From NCBI RefSeq assembly GCF_022867795.2, contig NZ_CP107006.1, forward strand, positions 5,642,001-5,706,000: DNA of 64,000 nt, given 5' to 3'. Below, piece after piece: positions 17,731-26,693 of the stretch. The notes under the pieces are model-generated. The model had not been told where the DNA came from. It was given only the letters and a program-made list of their open reading frames with translations, and made no database searches. This DNA is from Chitinophaga horti. GTDB taxonomy: Bacteria > Bacteroidota > Bacteroidia > Chitinophagales > Chitinophagaceae. The position numbers and the translations under genes were made by a program. Each line of letters begins with the position of its first letter. Position 1 is the first letter of the stretch.

Positions 17731-19227
17731 TTATTCTACAGTATAACTAACGGTACCGTCTTTTTCGTCCTTCAGTTGAATGCCGAGGTCCAGCAGCTGA
17801 TTGCGGATCTTATCGGAAGTTGCGTAGTCTTTACGCGCTTTCGCTTCTTTACGGATATCGATCAGCAGTTGTAACACTTCGCCCAGTTTGTTGCTGTCAC
17901 CTGCCTGTACCGGCACAAGTCCGAGTATCTTGATCAGGTACGTTTCCCAGGTTTCTTTCAACAGGTTAAAGGTGGCTTCGCTGATCTCGCTCATTTTAAT
18001 CTGACCATGACGCAACGAGTTGATCACCGGTGCCAGTTCGAACAGGTTGGCCATCACCTTGGCTGTGTTGAGGTCATCGTTCATGTACTCGGTACATTCC
18101 GCGCAAAGCGTTTGCACCTGTTTGTCCAACTCCTCGTTCAGTGCTCCGCCGTTAGCGGTGTAGCTTAGTTTCTGTAACGTTTCGTATGCATCCCACAGGC
18201 GCTGCAAGCCACGTTCCGCCGCCTGCAATGCCTCGTTGGAGAAGTCGAGCGTGCTGCGATAATGCGTTTGCAATACATAAAAACGGATGGTCATCGGGGC
18301 ATAAGCTTTTTCCAGCAGCGGATGCGTGCCGGCAAACATTTCCGTGAGTTTGATCACGTTGTTATAGCTCTTACCCATTTTACGACCGTTGATCGTAATC
18401 ATATTATTGTGCATCCAGTAACGCGCCATCAGCTCTCCGTGCGCCACTTCGCTCTGCGCGATCTCACACTCGTGGTGCGGGAACTGCAGGTCCATGCCAC
18501 CACCATGAATATCGAACTGGGTGCCGAGGTACTTGCCGCTCATGGCCGAACATTCGATATGCCAGCCCGGGAAGCCGTAGCCCCATGGACTTGGCCAGCG
18601 CATCAGGTGTTCTGCCGGTGCGTTTTTCCAGAGGGCAAAGTCTACGTTGTTACGTTTTTCACTTTGGTTTTCCAGTTCGCGTACACTGGTTTCCAGCATA
18701 TCTTCGAGCACACGGCCGCTCAGGATGCCGTATTTATAGTTTTCTGCGTATTTCTTCACATCAAAATACACCGAGCCATTTGCTTCATAAGCATATCCCT
18801 GCGAAATGATTTTCTGGATCATTTCGATCTGTTCGGTGATATGTCCCGTGGCGGTAGGTTCGATGCTAGGTTCCATACAGTTGAACTGCAACATGGCCCA
18901 ATGGTAAAGATTGGTGTACTTCTGCACCAGTTCCATGGGTTCCAGTTTTTCCAGCAGGGCGCCTTTGGCAATTTTATCTTCGGCTGCACGGCCTTCTTCC
19001 TCGAAGTGGCCGGCATCGGTGATGTTGCGCACATAGCGTACTTTATAGCCTAGGTGTTGCAGGTAACGGAAAACTACGTCAAAGGTGATATAGGGGCGCG
19101 CGTGGCCCAGGTGCGACTCACCGGATACGGTAGGTCCGCAAACGTACATGCCTACGTGACCAGGGTACAGTGGCGTAAAAACTTCCTTCTGCCTCGTAAG
19201 CGAGTTGTGTATCTTAAATTCTGACAT
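17731..19227 (-). CDS. cysS: cysteinyl-tRNA synthetase
   Basis: CysRS charges tRNA-Cys. The 498-residue protein has the zinc ligands Cys (MYVCGPTV), Cys (GWHIECSAM) and His/Cys (HHECEIAQSE), the HIGH-type motif SHLGHARPY and the KMSKS-type motif KMGKSYNN, in which Gly replaces the usual Ser. The C-terminal helical domain ends with the short IQLKDEKDGTVSYTVE wing. I use ATG at 19227; a TTG two codons upstream is less likely. It is first in a probable operon with the M28 protein and the AlkA-like gene. Essential gene; confident call. Confidence 0.96.
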   Translation of the reverse strand: MSEFKIHNSLTRQKEVFTPLYPGHVGMYVCGPTVSGESHLGHARPYITFDVVFRYLQHLGYKVRYVRNITDAGHFEEEGRAAEDKIAKGALLEKLEPMELVQKYTNLYHWAMLQFNCMEPSIEPTATGHITEQIEMIQKIISQGYAYEANGSVYFDVKKYAENYKYGILSGRVLEDMLETSVRELENQSEKRNNVDFALWKNAPAEHLMRWPSPWGYGFPGWHIECSAMSGKYLGTQFDIHGGGMDLQFPHHECEIAQSEVAHGELMARYWMHNNMITINGRKMGKSYNNVIKLTEMFAGTHPLLEKAYAPMTIRFYVLQTHYRSTLDFSNEALQAAERGLQRLWDAYETLQKLSYTANGGALNEELDKQVQTLCAECTEYMNDDLNTAKVMANLFELAPVINSLRHGQIKMSEISEATFNLLKETWETYLIKILGLVPVQAGDSNKLGEVLQLLIDIRKEAKARKDYATSDKIRNQLLDLGIQLKDEKDGTVSYTVE

Positions 19228-19271
19228 ATTCAATTATCGTGGACCGAATTTCTACATTTTCGGGCGGATTG

Positions 19272-19279
19272 CAAATATA
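19272..19279 (-). promoter_or_regulatory. -7 promoter element of cysS
   Basis: Minus-strand TATATTTG matches TAnnTTTG, 45 bp upstream of the cysS ATG. The -33 element is not clear. Confidence 0.45.
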
Positions 19280-19307
19280 AGGAATGTTCTGCGCAGGGGG
19301 GCGGCGG

Positions 19308-20441
19308 TTAATTATCCGTTTCGCCCTGTACAGAAAGCTGGGTAATAACCGGGTAGTGATCGGACAGGCCGCTCTTGTCGATCCTTTTAAAGCTATGCAC
19401 GTCGAACATTGGATCCACAAAAATATAATCGATCCGTAACGTGGGCGCCAGGCTGTTAAATGTACGGCCAATCCCGTTGCCCTTTACCAGGAACACGTCC
19501 TGCAGTTTGCCTTTCACTTTGAAATAGGTGTAAGAGGCCGGCGTGTCGTTAAAATCGCCGCAAACGATCACCGGGTGCGGACTTGCGCTAATAAAGCCAG
19601 CCACCAGTTCGGCCTGTTTGCTTCGCCTCACATAAGCCTCTCTCATTTTTTGTACAATGCCTTTGGCCGCTACCAGCCCCGTATCTTCCTGTTTCTTTAT
19701 TTTCTCGATCGACTTATAATCTTCCCTGTTAAAGCGGTACGACTCCAGGTGCATATTCACTACACGAATGGTATCGCCTTCTCGCATGATATCTGCATAA
19801 ATAAGGCTCTCACCCATAGGCCCCAGGTCCAGCTTTACTTTATCCGACTTAAGAATCGGGTATTTGGAAAAGATGATGGAGCCCCAGTGCTGCGAACCGT
19901 TACGGTTAAAGTCGCTGGAAAAGAAGCGGAACGGAAGGTGCATCGTGCGCGAAATATCTTCCCGGTTATTGAAGTCGCCCTTTTTCTCGGAAGTATAAAA
20001 GTCCTGCATACACAGGATGTCTACCTTCTCTTTTTTGATGAGGTCGAACATCGCCTTGCGGGTAGGTTCGCTGTTTTTATCGCGGTACAGGCCGAACTGC
20101 GCTACGTTGTAGCTCATCACCGTAAACGGTTTGACGGTACTATCTGCCACCGGTTGCGCGTGCCCCGGCCAGTTAAATGCCACGAACGAGGAAATGGACT
20201 TCCAGCCGATCAGCATTGCCACTATAGGCAGCAACGCATATTTAGGATGAAAGATGAGCCACAACACTGTGAACAGCACCATCACCAGGAACAGGAACGG
20301 AAACGCCAGGGAAAAGAATCCGATGGGCCAGAAGCGGGCGGGTGACACAAACGGGGCCAGGCATGATACTAAAAAGAAAATGACGGCTGTAATATTTACA
20401 GTCAGAAAGAAGCCTTTTGTGAATAATCGTAAGAATCTCAA
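19308..20441 (-). CDS. membrane-anchored endonuclease/exonuclease/phosphatase family protein
   Basis: A 377-residue protein with three N-terminal hydrophobic helices (about residues 8-100) and a C-terminal EEP domain: FTVMSYNVAQFG, ILCMQDFYTSE, VNMHLESYRF, VVCGDFNDTP, LRIDYIFVD and SDHYPVITQ are the metal and catalytic blocks. Glu in the second block is replaced by Asp (MQD). EEP enzymes cleave phosphodiester or phosphate bonds; the membrane position suggests a lipid or nucleic-acid substrate at the surface, but it is not known. A paralogue of identical layout lies 137 bp upstream in transcription order (20579-21688). Confidence 0.82.
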   Translation of the reverse strand: MRFLRLFTKGFFLTVNITAVIFFLVSCLAPFVSPARFWPIGFFSLAFPFLFLVMVLFTVLWLIFHPKYALLPIVAMLIGWKSISSFVAFNWPGHAQPVADSTVKPFTVMSYNVAQFGLYRDKNSEPTRKAMFDLIKKEKVDILCMQDFYTSEKKGDFNNREDISRTMHLPFRFFSSDFNRNGSQHWGSIIFSKYPILKSDKVKLDLGPMGESLIYADIMREGDTIRVVNMHLESYRFNREDYKSIEKIKKQEDTGLVAAKGIVQKMREAYVRRSKQAELVAGFISASPHPVIVCGDFNDTPASYTYFKVKGKLQDVFLVKGNGIGRTFNSLAPTLRIDYIFVDPMFDVHSFKRIDKSGLSDHYPVITQLSVQGETDN

Positions 20442-20540
20442 CGCCTAGTGTTTGGTGATCGCCGGGTATAAATTTAATGGAAAAAAGGAAAAAGGAAGGC
20501 GGAAATGGGGTGAAACGGGGCTGTGCGAGTGATGAAAAGT

Positions 20541-20570
20541 GTTGCTGCGGGCCGGTTTGCCCGCAGCAAC
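20541..20570 (-). terminator. intrinsic terminator of the second EEP gene
   Basis: A perfect 12-bp stem (20541-20552 with 20559-20570) with a 6-base loop, followed on the minus strand by ACTTTTC. It separates the two EEP paralogues into different transcripts. Confidence 0.7.
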
Positions 20571-20578
20571 AAATATTT

Positions 20579-21688
20579 TTAATCTCTCAGGTTAAGTGTA
20601 GCTGTAATGGGAAAGTGTTCGTAACGGAACCGGCGGTTAATGCGAAAATCTTTTACATGGATGCGTTTGTCGGGCAATATGTAATCGATACGCAGGGTAG
20701 GGGCCAGGCTGGCAAAGGTACGGCCAAAGCCGAAGCCACATTCCAGAAAGGCGTCCTTCATGTCGCCGCGTATAGTGCGATAGGTGTTGGAAACGGGAAT
20801 GGCATTAAAGTCGCCGGTCACGATCACCGGGTACGGACTGCGGGCTACTTCCGAAGCGACAATATCCGCCTGCATGGCGCGTATGCGGAAGGTGGCCTTC
20901 ATTTTTCCCGCTACACCACGACCCTGCTTCAGGTCACCGCTATTAACAGCGCCAAGGCTGGAGTAATCGCTTTGGTTAAACTGATACGACTTCAGGTGTG
21001 CATTAAGTATACGAACGGTATCCCCGCCGATCACCACATCTGCCCGGATCATATTTTCGGTTTCCGCACCACCTTGTAACGCGATCGTCTGCGCGCTTAC
21101 GATGGGGTAGCGGGAGAAAAGAGCGGTACCAAAGTGCCAGGTATCCCAACGGGTAAAGTCTTTCGAAAAGTAATGATGCGGGTATTCTCCGCGGATGCGT
21201 ACCGAGTCGAAATTGTGCAGCTTCGTCGGATCATCGTTACTGTAAAACTCCTGCATACACAGGATGTCGGGCCGCTCGTCCTGCAACATTTCATACATTT
21301 TGAGCCGCAGCGCCGGGTTGTCCTGGTAATCGCGCATGCCGAACATGCTACAGTTGAACGACATCACCGTAAAGTTCAGCTCACTGGGTGCCGGGCTGGA
21401 ATGAAACGGGTGAAATGCCCAGCTTTGCAGAATGGCTTTCATGCTCAGCAGGATGGCGCCGAGCGAAATAAATATGTAATAGCGCTTTTTGCCTTTGTAA
21501 AACAGCCACAGTACAAGAAAACCGGCGCATAACGCCAGTAAAAAGGGGAATGCAAACCCGGCAAAACCTGCCGGCCAGAACTTGTTGGGGCGAATGTATT
21601 GAGCATACGCTGAAAATAAGAGGCCGGCGGCGAGGGCAACATTAACCCATAATAACAAACGCCGGATGATGGTCTTGAATAGATTCAC
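20579..21688 (-). CDS. membrane-anchored EEP family protein, tandem paralogue
   Basis: A 369-residue protein with the same plan as the neighbour at 19308: about three hydrophobic helices, then an EEP domain with FTVMSFNCSMFG, ILCMQEFYSND, LNAHLKSYQF, VIVTGDFNAIP, LRIDYILPD and EHFPITATL. Here the catalytic Glu of the MQE block is kept. Shared features such as RFNREDYKS / QFNQSDYSS and the RTF.SLAPTLRIDYI block show the pair arose by duplication. Substrate unknown. The C-terminus is followed at once by a strong terminator. Confidence 0.82.
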   Translation of the reverse strand: MNLFKTIIRRLLLWVNVALAAGLLFSAYAQYIRPNKFWPAGFAGFAFPFLLALCAGFLVLWLFYKGKKRYYIFISLGAILLSMKAILQSWAFHPFHSSPAPSELNFTVMSFNCSMFGMRDYQDNPALRLKMYEMLQDERPDILCMQEFYSNDDPTKLHNFDSVRIRGEYPHHYFSKDFTRWDTWHFGTALFSRYPIVSAQTIALQGGAETENMIRADVVIGGDTVRILNAHLKSYQFNQSDYSSLGAVNSGDLKQGRGVAGKMKATFRIRAMQADIVASEVARSPYPVIVTGDFNAIPVSNTYRTIRGDMKDAFLECGFGFGRTFASLAPTLRIDYILPDKRIHVKDFRINRRFRYEHFPITATLNLRD

Positions 21689-21697
21689 GTTAAAAGA

Positions 21698-21730
21698 GGT
21701 TAGGGAGCACTAAAATAGCACTCCCTAACC
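21698..21730 (-). terminator. intrinsic terminator of the rhomboid operon
   Basis: A 10-bp perfect stem (21698-21707 with 21721-21730) with a 13-base loop, followed on the minus strand by TCTTTTAA. It ends the transcript carrying the gene at 21764-22708. Confidence 0.7.
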
Positions 21731-21763
21731 AAATTATGTGTGAATTATTTATGTACGGAAAAA

Positions 21764-22708
21764 TCAGGCTCCGCCCTCTGCATCACTCGCTCTCAGCAGT
21801 ATTTCCCTTTCCTCTGCGGAAAGGGAGTCGAGACCGGATTGATTGATCTTATCAAGAATTTCGTCGAGGCGATGCTCTGGCACCTTGCCTACCCTGCGGA
21901 AAGGGGTGGTTTCCTTTTTTGCGTAGATGCTTCCGGGAATCTGGTCCGGATTGTAAACGCGTTGCTCGCTGGGGTGGAACATGTGGCTGATGCCGTGAAC
22001 CGCTTTGTTAAAGCCTTCACCGATGTCTTTACCCCTTTTAAGTCTTGCTGCATACAGCCACCCGAAAAGAGCGCCACCCAACAGATAAGGGTAATGCGTC
22101 AAGTCAGCCCTGTCGGCAGCATGTGCGCCAATGCTGAGGGCAAAATAGATCATAAAAACGATCCAGAAAGGAATGCCGCCTAACAGCGTCGGAAGAATCC
22201 GGTACTTTGGTGCGATTATGACTGCGGCTACTGCCAGCGCCATTACACTGGCGTGCGCGCCCGCCATGTATGCGCCGGGACGAATGGCCATAAACGGCGG
22301 CAGCAGGTTCATGGCTGCCAGGTAAAATGCAATACCGGTAAGGCCGCCGAAAAGGTAAACCGGCAATATGCGACGGTGACCGGCCTGCTGTTGCAGCAAG
22401 GTGCCAAAGCCCCATAGCCAGATCATGTTACTAACAATATCGATCACGCGTAGGTGCACGAACATAGCCGAGAGCACGGTCCAGGGATGCGTAATAAATG
22501 TAGGAAGATGCGCCGGTACGCGGATATTGGCCAGAACATCCCGCGGGAATGCGTCTGGCGCCATATTTTCCATTTTATAAATGATGTCCGTAAACTGAAC
22601 CAGGATAAATATAGCCAGGTTAACAACCAATAAATTGGTGACCATATTTTTTTCTTCCCCGAGGGAAAGCCGGGAAGTCTGTTCTCTTTCTACAGCGTGC
22701 ATAGCCAT
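21764..22708 (-). CDS. rhomboid-family membrane protein, catalytic residues missing
   Basis: A 314-residue protein with six hydrophobic helices and a rhomboid layout, but without the active site. The GxS motif of helix 4 reads GAHAS, with His152 at the serine position; the helix-6 HLGG reads LLGG, with Leu209 in place of the catalytic His (nearest His is 205); and the oxyanion-side HxxxxHxxxN reads HLRVIDIVSN, with Asp90 for the second His while His85 and Asn94 remain. The C-terminus (RLDEILDKINQSGLDSLSAEE) is the short helical domain seen on Bacteroidota rhomboids. It is the last gene after rlmD and an intact rhomboid, so a pseudoprotease partner role is plausible but unproved. Confidence 0.82.
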   Translation of the reverse strand: MAMHAVEREQTSRLSLGEEKNMVTNLLVVNLAIFILVQFTDIIYKMENMAPDAFPRDVLANIRVPAHLPTFITHPWTVLSAMFVHLRVIDIVSNMIWLWGFGTLLQQQAGHRRILPVYLFGGLTGIAFYLAAMNLLPPFMAIRPGAYMAGAHASVMALAVAAVIIAPKYRILPTLLGGIPFWIVFMIYFALSIGAHAADRADLTHYPYLLGGALFGWLYAARLKRGKDIGEGFNKAVHGISHMFHPSEQRVYNPDQIPGSIYAKKETTPFRRVGKVPEHRLDEILDKINQSGLDSLSAEEREILLRASDAEGGA

Positions 22709-22823
22709 AATGCTTTGTTTACAAATTTAAAGAATCCATCCTTTCAAAGTTTCAAAATCCGTGCCCTGCTTTCAAGATGGATCGATGAAAAAAAGCAGCT
22801 ATGTTTAATGTTTTGTAACGGTG

Positions 22824-23645
22824 TTACTGCCGGCCCCGCCTGGTCCAGGCCCGTAATAACAGGAAGCTGAACAACACCCCACCGAGGTGGGCAAAGTGGG
22901 CTACGTTATCCCCGGGATTGTTTTGAACCGCCATTACAACCTCCATGATGATCATGAACGCGGCGGCGTATTTGAGTTTAACCGGGAAAAGGAAGTAAAT
23001 GTACAGCAGCATGTTCGGAAACAGGTATGCGGCGCCGAACAGGATGCCATATACCGCACCGGAAGCGCCCACCATCGGGATGTTGCGGTATGCGGCCACC
23101 GCATCGGTTACGAAGAAGCGGCCGGTATCGATAGCGGTAACGTTGTTCGGATTGGCATGCAATGCCGCCAACAGGCCATCTATCCCTTTATTGGTAATGT
23201 AACCCAAATTGAACTTCCTTTCAAGGTCCAGCAGGTTTTCGTAAGTAGGATTGTTCAGGAACTGGTTGGCCATGATCGTCAACTGGTGGTTTTCCCAGGC
23301 GACTACACCCATATAACACAGTGCCGCACCAATGCCGCAAGCCATGTAAAATGTAAGGAAACGTTTAGGGCCTACATAATTCTCCAGGATGGAACCGAAT
23401 ATCCAGAGCGAAAACATGTTATTGAACAGGTGGCCGAAGCTGCCGTGCATAAATATATGCGTAACGATCTGGTGCGGTTTAAACAGGTCGGACCCTACAT
23501 AGTGCAGGGCAAACATATGATCTATCCAAACCTGTATTTCTTTGGGCATGGTGATGGTCGCAAAGTAAATAAGGGCATTGATGATCATCAGGTTCTTGAT
23601 AACCACCGGCAGTATAGAAAAGTTTCCGGGCCTGTAATCGTTCAT
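22824..23645 (-). CDS. rhomboid family intramembrane serine protease
   Basis: A 273-residue rhomboid with an intact dyad: Ser195 in VGASGAVYG and His253 in FAHLGG. The upstream HGSFGHLFNNM (His67, His72) is also kept. Rhomboids cut membrane proteins within or near their transmembrane helix; the substrate is unknown. A loop of about 65 residues between helices 3 and 4 (WENHQLTIMANQFLNN...) is typical of Bacteroidota members. It starts 31 bp downstream of rlmD and is followed after 115 bp by the dead paralogue at 21764. Confidence 0.9.
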   Translation of the reverse strand: MNDYRPGNFSILPVVIKNLMIINALIYFATITMPKEIQVWIDHMFALHYVGSDLFKPHQIVTHIFMHGSFGHLFNNMFSLWIFGSILENYVGPKRFLTFYMACGIGAALCYMGVVAWENHQLTIMANQFLNNPTYENLLDLERKFNLGYITNKGIDGLLAALHANPNNVTAIDTGRFFVTDAVAAYRNIPMVGASGAVYGILFGAAYLFPNMLLYIYFLFPVKLKYAAAFMIIMEVVMAVQNNPGDNVAHFAHLGGVLFSFLLLRAWTRRGRQ

Positions 23646-23676
23646 GATTCGCTGGATTCGTTTGTTGTATTTAAAA

Positions 23677-25086
23677 TTATCTTTTCTTCAGTAAAATCAC
23701 GTTTTCGATGTGGTGCGTATGCGGAAACATATCTACGGGCTGCACTTTTTCCACGCTGTACATCACGTCCAGCAGGGCAAGGTCGCGGGCCTGGGTAGCC
23801 GGGTTGCAGCTCACATATACAATTTTGGGAGCGCCCACTTCCAGCAGTTTTTGCACCAGCTTTTCGTGCATTCCGGCCCTGGGCGGGTCGGTAATGATCA
23901 CATCTGGCGCGCCGTGTTGTGCAAAGAAAGCATCGTCCACTATATCTATCACGTCACCGGCATAAAAAGTAGCGTTGGTCACGTTATTTTGTTCCGCATT
24001 GATGATCGCATCGTCAATCGCTTCTTTGATCAGCTCAATACCAATTACTTTCCGTGCCTGGCGGGAAACAAAGATGCCGATGCTGCCGGTGCCACAGTAT
24101 AAGTCATACACTACTTCCGTGCCGGTTAAGCCGGCAAACTCGCGTGTAACCTGGTAGAGCCGCTCGCCCTGGTAGGTGTTGGTCTGGAAAAACGACTTCG
24201 GACCGATCTTGAAAACGAAGTCCTCCAGTTTTTCTTCTACATACCCTTTGCCGTAATACACCTTCGGCTCCAGGTCAAAAATGCTGTCGTTCTTCTTTGG
24301 ATTGATGGTATACAACAGCGACGTAATGGCAGGCACTGCCTTTAAAAGATGGTCCAGCAGGGCGATGCGCGCTTCTTTATCCTCATGGAAAATAACCAGG
24401 TTGGCCATTACCTCGCCGGTGGTGCAAATGCGTAATACGAGGTTGCGCAACCAGCCGGTTTGCTGACGAATGTCGAAAAAGGACAGGTCGTTGGCAGCTG
24501 CGTAATCACGAATAGTATTCTTAATAAGATTCGCCGGCTCCGCCATCAGGTGGCATTGCTGGATGTCCAATACCTTATCGAACAGCTTGGGAATGTGGAA
24601 CCCGATCGCGTTGCGGCGGGGAATTTCCTCGCCTGCGGCGGCGTCCATTTCGGCCTGGGTGAGATAGGCCTTGTTGGAAAACGTAAACTCCAGTTTGTTC
24701 CGGTAATGACTGGTGAGTTGACCGCCCATAATCGGGCTGATCTCCGGCAGGGCGATCTTACCAATACGGGTAAGATGATCTTCCACCTGCTGGTGTTTAT
24801 GTTGCAGCTGCATGCTGTACGGCAACATCTGCCATTTACAGCCACCACATTCGCCAAAGTGCTGGCAGAACGGGGTGGTACGATCGGGCGACAGGCTATG
24901 GAAGCGAACGGCTTTACCTTCGGCCCAGTCCTTCTTGTTCTTACCAAGACGCACGTCTACCACATCGCCGGGCACCACGCCACCTTCAATGAATATTACT
25001 TTACCGTCTTTCCGGGCCAGGGCTTTACCTTCTGCGGCATAACCACTTACCGGGACGTTTTCCAGAATTACATTCTTTTTTCTCAC
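23677..25086 (-). CDS. rlmD: 23S rRNA (uracil-C5)-methyltransferase, RlmD/RumA family
   Basis: A 469-residue SAM-dependent RNA methyltransferase. The N-terminal TRAM domain covers residues 1-60. The Fe-S cysteines are in CQHFGECGGCKWQ plus a later Cys, the SAM site is VYDLYCGTGSIG, and the catalytic nucleophile is in VYVSCNPATQARD. Family members methylate U1939 and/or U747 of 23S rRNA; which one cannot be read here. The start is GTG at 25086 with no better in-frame codon. A TACCTTTG element ends 5 bp before it, so the mRNA may be almost leaderless. It heads an operon with two rhomboids. Confidence 0.9.
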   Translation of the reverse strand: MRKKNVILENVPVSGYAAEGKALARKDGKVIFIEGGVVPGDVVDVRLGKNKKDWAEGKAVRFHSLSPDRTTPFCQHFGECGGCKWQMLPYSMQLQHKHQQVEDHLTRIGKIALPEISPIMGGQLTSHYRNKLEFTFSNKAYLTQAEMDAAAGEEIPRRNAIGFHIPKLFDKVLDIQQCHLMAEPANLIKNTIRDYAAANDLSFFDIRQQTGWLRNLVLRICTTGEVMANLVIFHEDKEARIALLDHLLKAVPAITSLLYTINPKKNDSIFDLEPKVYYGKGYVEEKLEDFVFKIGPKSFFQTNTYQGERLYQVTREFAGLTGTEVVYDLYCGTGSIGIFVSRQARKVIGIELIKEAIDDAIINAEQNNVTNATFYAGDVIDIVDDAFFAQHGAPDVIITDPPRAGMHEKLVQKLLEVGAPKIVYVSCNPATQARDLALLDVMYSVEKVQPVDMFPHTHHIENVILLKKR

Positions 25087-25091
25087 GGGTG

Positions 25092-25099
25092 CAAAGGTA
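25092..25099 (-). promoter_or_regulatory. -7 promoter element of rlmD
   Basis: Minus-strand TACCTTTG (TAnnTTTG) with only 5 bases to the GTG start. Transcription would begin at or inside the start codon if this element is used. Confidence 0.4.
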
Positions 25100-25142
25100 A
25101 CAAGAAAACAAGTTCACCATTTTTCCTATTTTTACTATTCCT

Positions 25143-26561
25143 ATGCAAAAACTACTACTTACCGCCATTAGCCTTTTCTGCTGCGCCGTACTGCACGCGC
25201 AGGGGTATGAGATCACCGTGAAAATGAAGGATTACAAGCAGGGTACGCTGTACCTGGGCCATTATATGGGTAAAAGTACCTATCTGATGGACTCTACCCA
25301 GATCGGCCCAAACGGTGTAGCAGTGCTCAAAGGAAAAGAAAAAACGCCCGGAGGCATTTATCTTGTAGTAATGCCCGGCCGCCAGCGCTACTTCGAAATG
25401 CTGCTTGATAAGCAACAAACGTTTTCCATGACCGTCGATACCGCCAACCTCATGACCGGTACCGTTTACATGGGTTCTCCCGATAACGACCTGTTCCTCT
25501 CTTACAATAAGTTCCTTTCGGCCATGGAGCCCGAAAACCGCGAGCTGCAGCGCTTATTGCAGCAAAAAACAAAGGCAGATACCGCGAAGGCAGTACCCTT
25601 ACAGGCCGAGCTGTTTAAAAGGATCAATACTAAAAGAGAAGAAATTGTAACACAGCATCCTAAAGCGTTGCTCACTTCTATCTTTAAGCTGATGAAAGAA
25701 CCGGAAGTACCGCAAACCCTGCCTAAAAAGGCTGACGGTACCGCGGATTCCACTTTCCCTTACCGATACTACAAAGCGCATTACTGGGACAATACCGACT
25801 TGGCCGACGGCCGACTGGTACGCACGCCCATCTATGAAGGCAAGCTGCAAAAGTACTTCTCGCAGTTAGTGGTACCCGAAGCCGACTCCGTAAATGCCGA
25901 AGCCGACCGCCTGTTAGCCAAGACCCGTGCCGATAAGGAGATGTTCAAGTTTACGCTCTGGTGGCTTACGAACACCTATGAAACGTCGCCATACATGGGC
26001 ATGGACGCCGTGTTCGTGCATCTCGTTGAAAAATATTATGTACCTGGCGATGCCACCTGGCTGACCGAGGAGCAGAAGAACAAGATCATTGCCCGCGCAT
26101 ATACCATTGCACCTAACCTGATTGGGCAGCCCGCGCCACCATTGGTGATGGAAGACTCCACCGGCAAACCTGTTTCGTTATATAATGTAAAAGGCAAATA
26201 CACCGTGCTGGTGTTTTGGGACCCCACCTGCAGCCATTGCAAAACAGAAATTCCCCGCATCGATTCTGCCTATAAAGCATTGTGGAAAAACCAGGGCATT
26301 GCAGTGATGGGCGTTAAAACAGAAGGCACCAAAGAAGAGTGGAGCGCCTTTATTCATAAGAATAAACTCACCGGCTGGGTACATGCTTTAGATGCGCAAC
26401 AAAAAACAAACTACCGCCGCCTGTACGACGTATACAGTACGCCGGTAATATACCTCCTGGACGAAAAGAAAAAGATCATCGCGAAACGTTTGGGCGTGGA
26501 ACAATTGATCGGTTTTCTACAACATCTGGACAAACAAACTACGAGTAACACCACTAGATAG
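25143..26561 (+). CDS. TlpA-like thioredoxin-fold protein with N-terminal DUF4369-type domain
   Basis: A 472-residue exported protein. Signal peptide MQKLLLTAISLFCCAVLHAQ; residues about 21-130 form a beta-rich DUF4369-like domain (ITVKMKDYKQGTLYLGHYMG), 130-330 are helical and resemble DUF5106, and 330-472 are a thioredoxin fold with redox pair CSHC in FWDPTCSHCKTEIP and cis-Pro in YSTPVIYLLD. Such proteins act as periplasmic thiol reductases or isomerases; partners are unknown. It is divergent from rlmD with 56 bp between the starts. Confidence 0.85.
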   Translation: MQKLLLTAISLFCCAVLHAQGYEITVKMKDYKQGTLYLGHYMGKSTYLMDSTQIGPNGVAVLKGKEKTPGGIYLVVMPGRQRYFEMLLDKQQTFSMTVDTANLMTGTVYMGSPDNDLFLSYNKFLSAMEPENRELQRLLQQKTKADTAKAVPLQAELFKRINTKREEIVTQHPKALLTSIFKLMKEPEVPQTLPKKADGTADSTFPYRYYKAHYWDNTDLADGRLVRTPIYEGKLQKYFSQLVVPEADSVNAEADRLLAKTRADKEMFKFTLWWLTNTYETSPYMGMDAVFVHLVEKYYVPGDATWLTEEQKNKIIARAYTIAPNLIGQPAPPLVMEDSTGKPVSLYNVKGKYTVLVFWDPTCSHCKTEIPRIDSAYKALWKNQGIAVMGVKTEGTKEEWSAFIHKNKLTGWVHALDAQQKTNYRRLYDVYSTPVIYLLDEKKKIIAKRLGVEQLIGFLQHLDKQTTSNTTR

Positions 26562-26693
26562 CTTAACGCATAATCCTTCCTAATAAACTGATCTCTAGCT
26601 GATTGTAACACATTTGATGTGCTTTGGCACAGTCTTTGGCTTTATGTTAACATATCAAAACCAAAACAATCAAATCAGTTTAAATTTAAGGTT

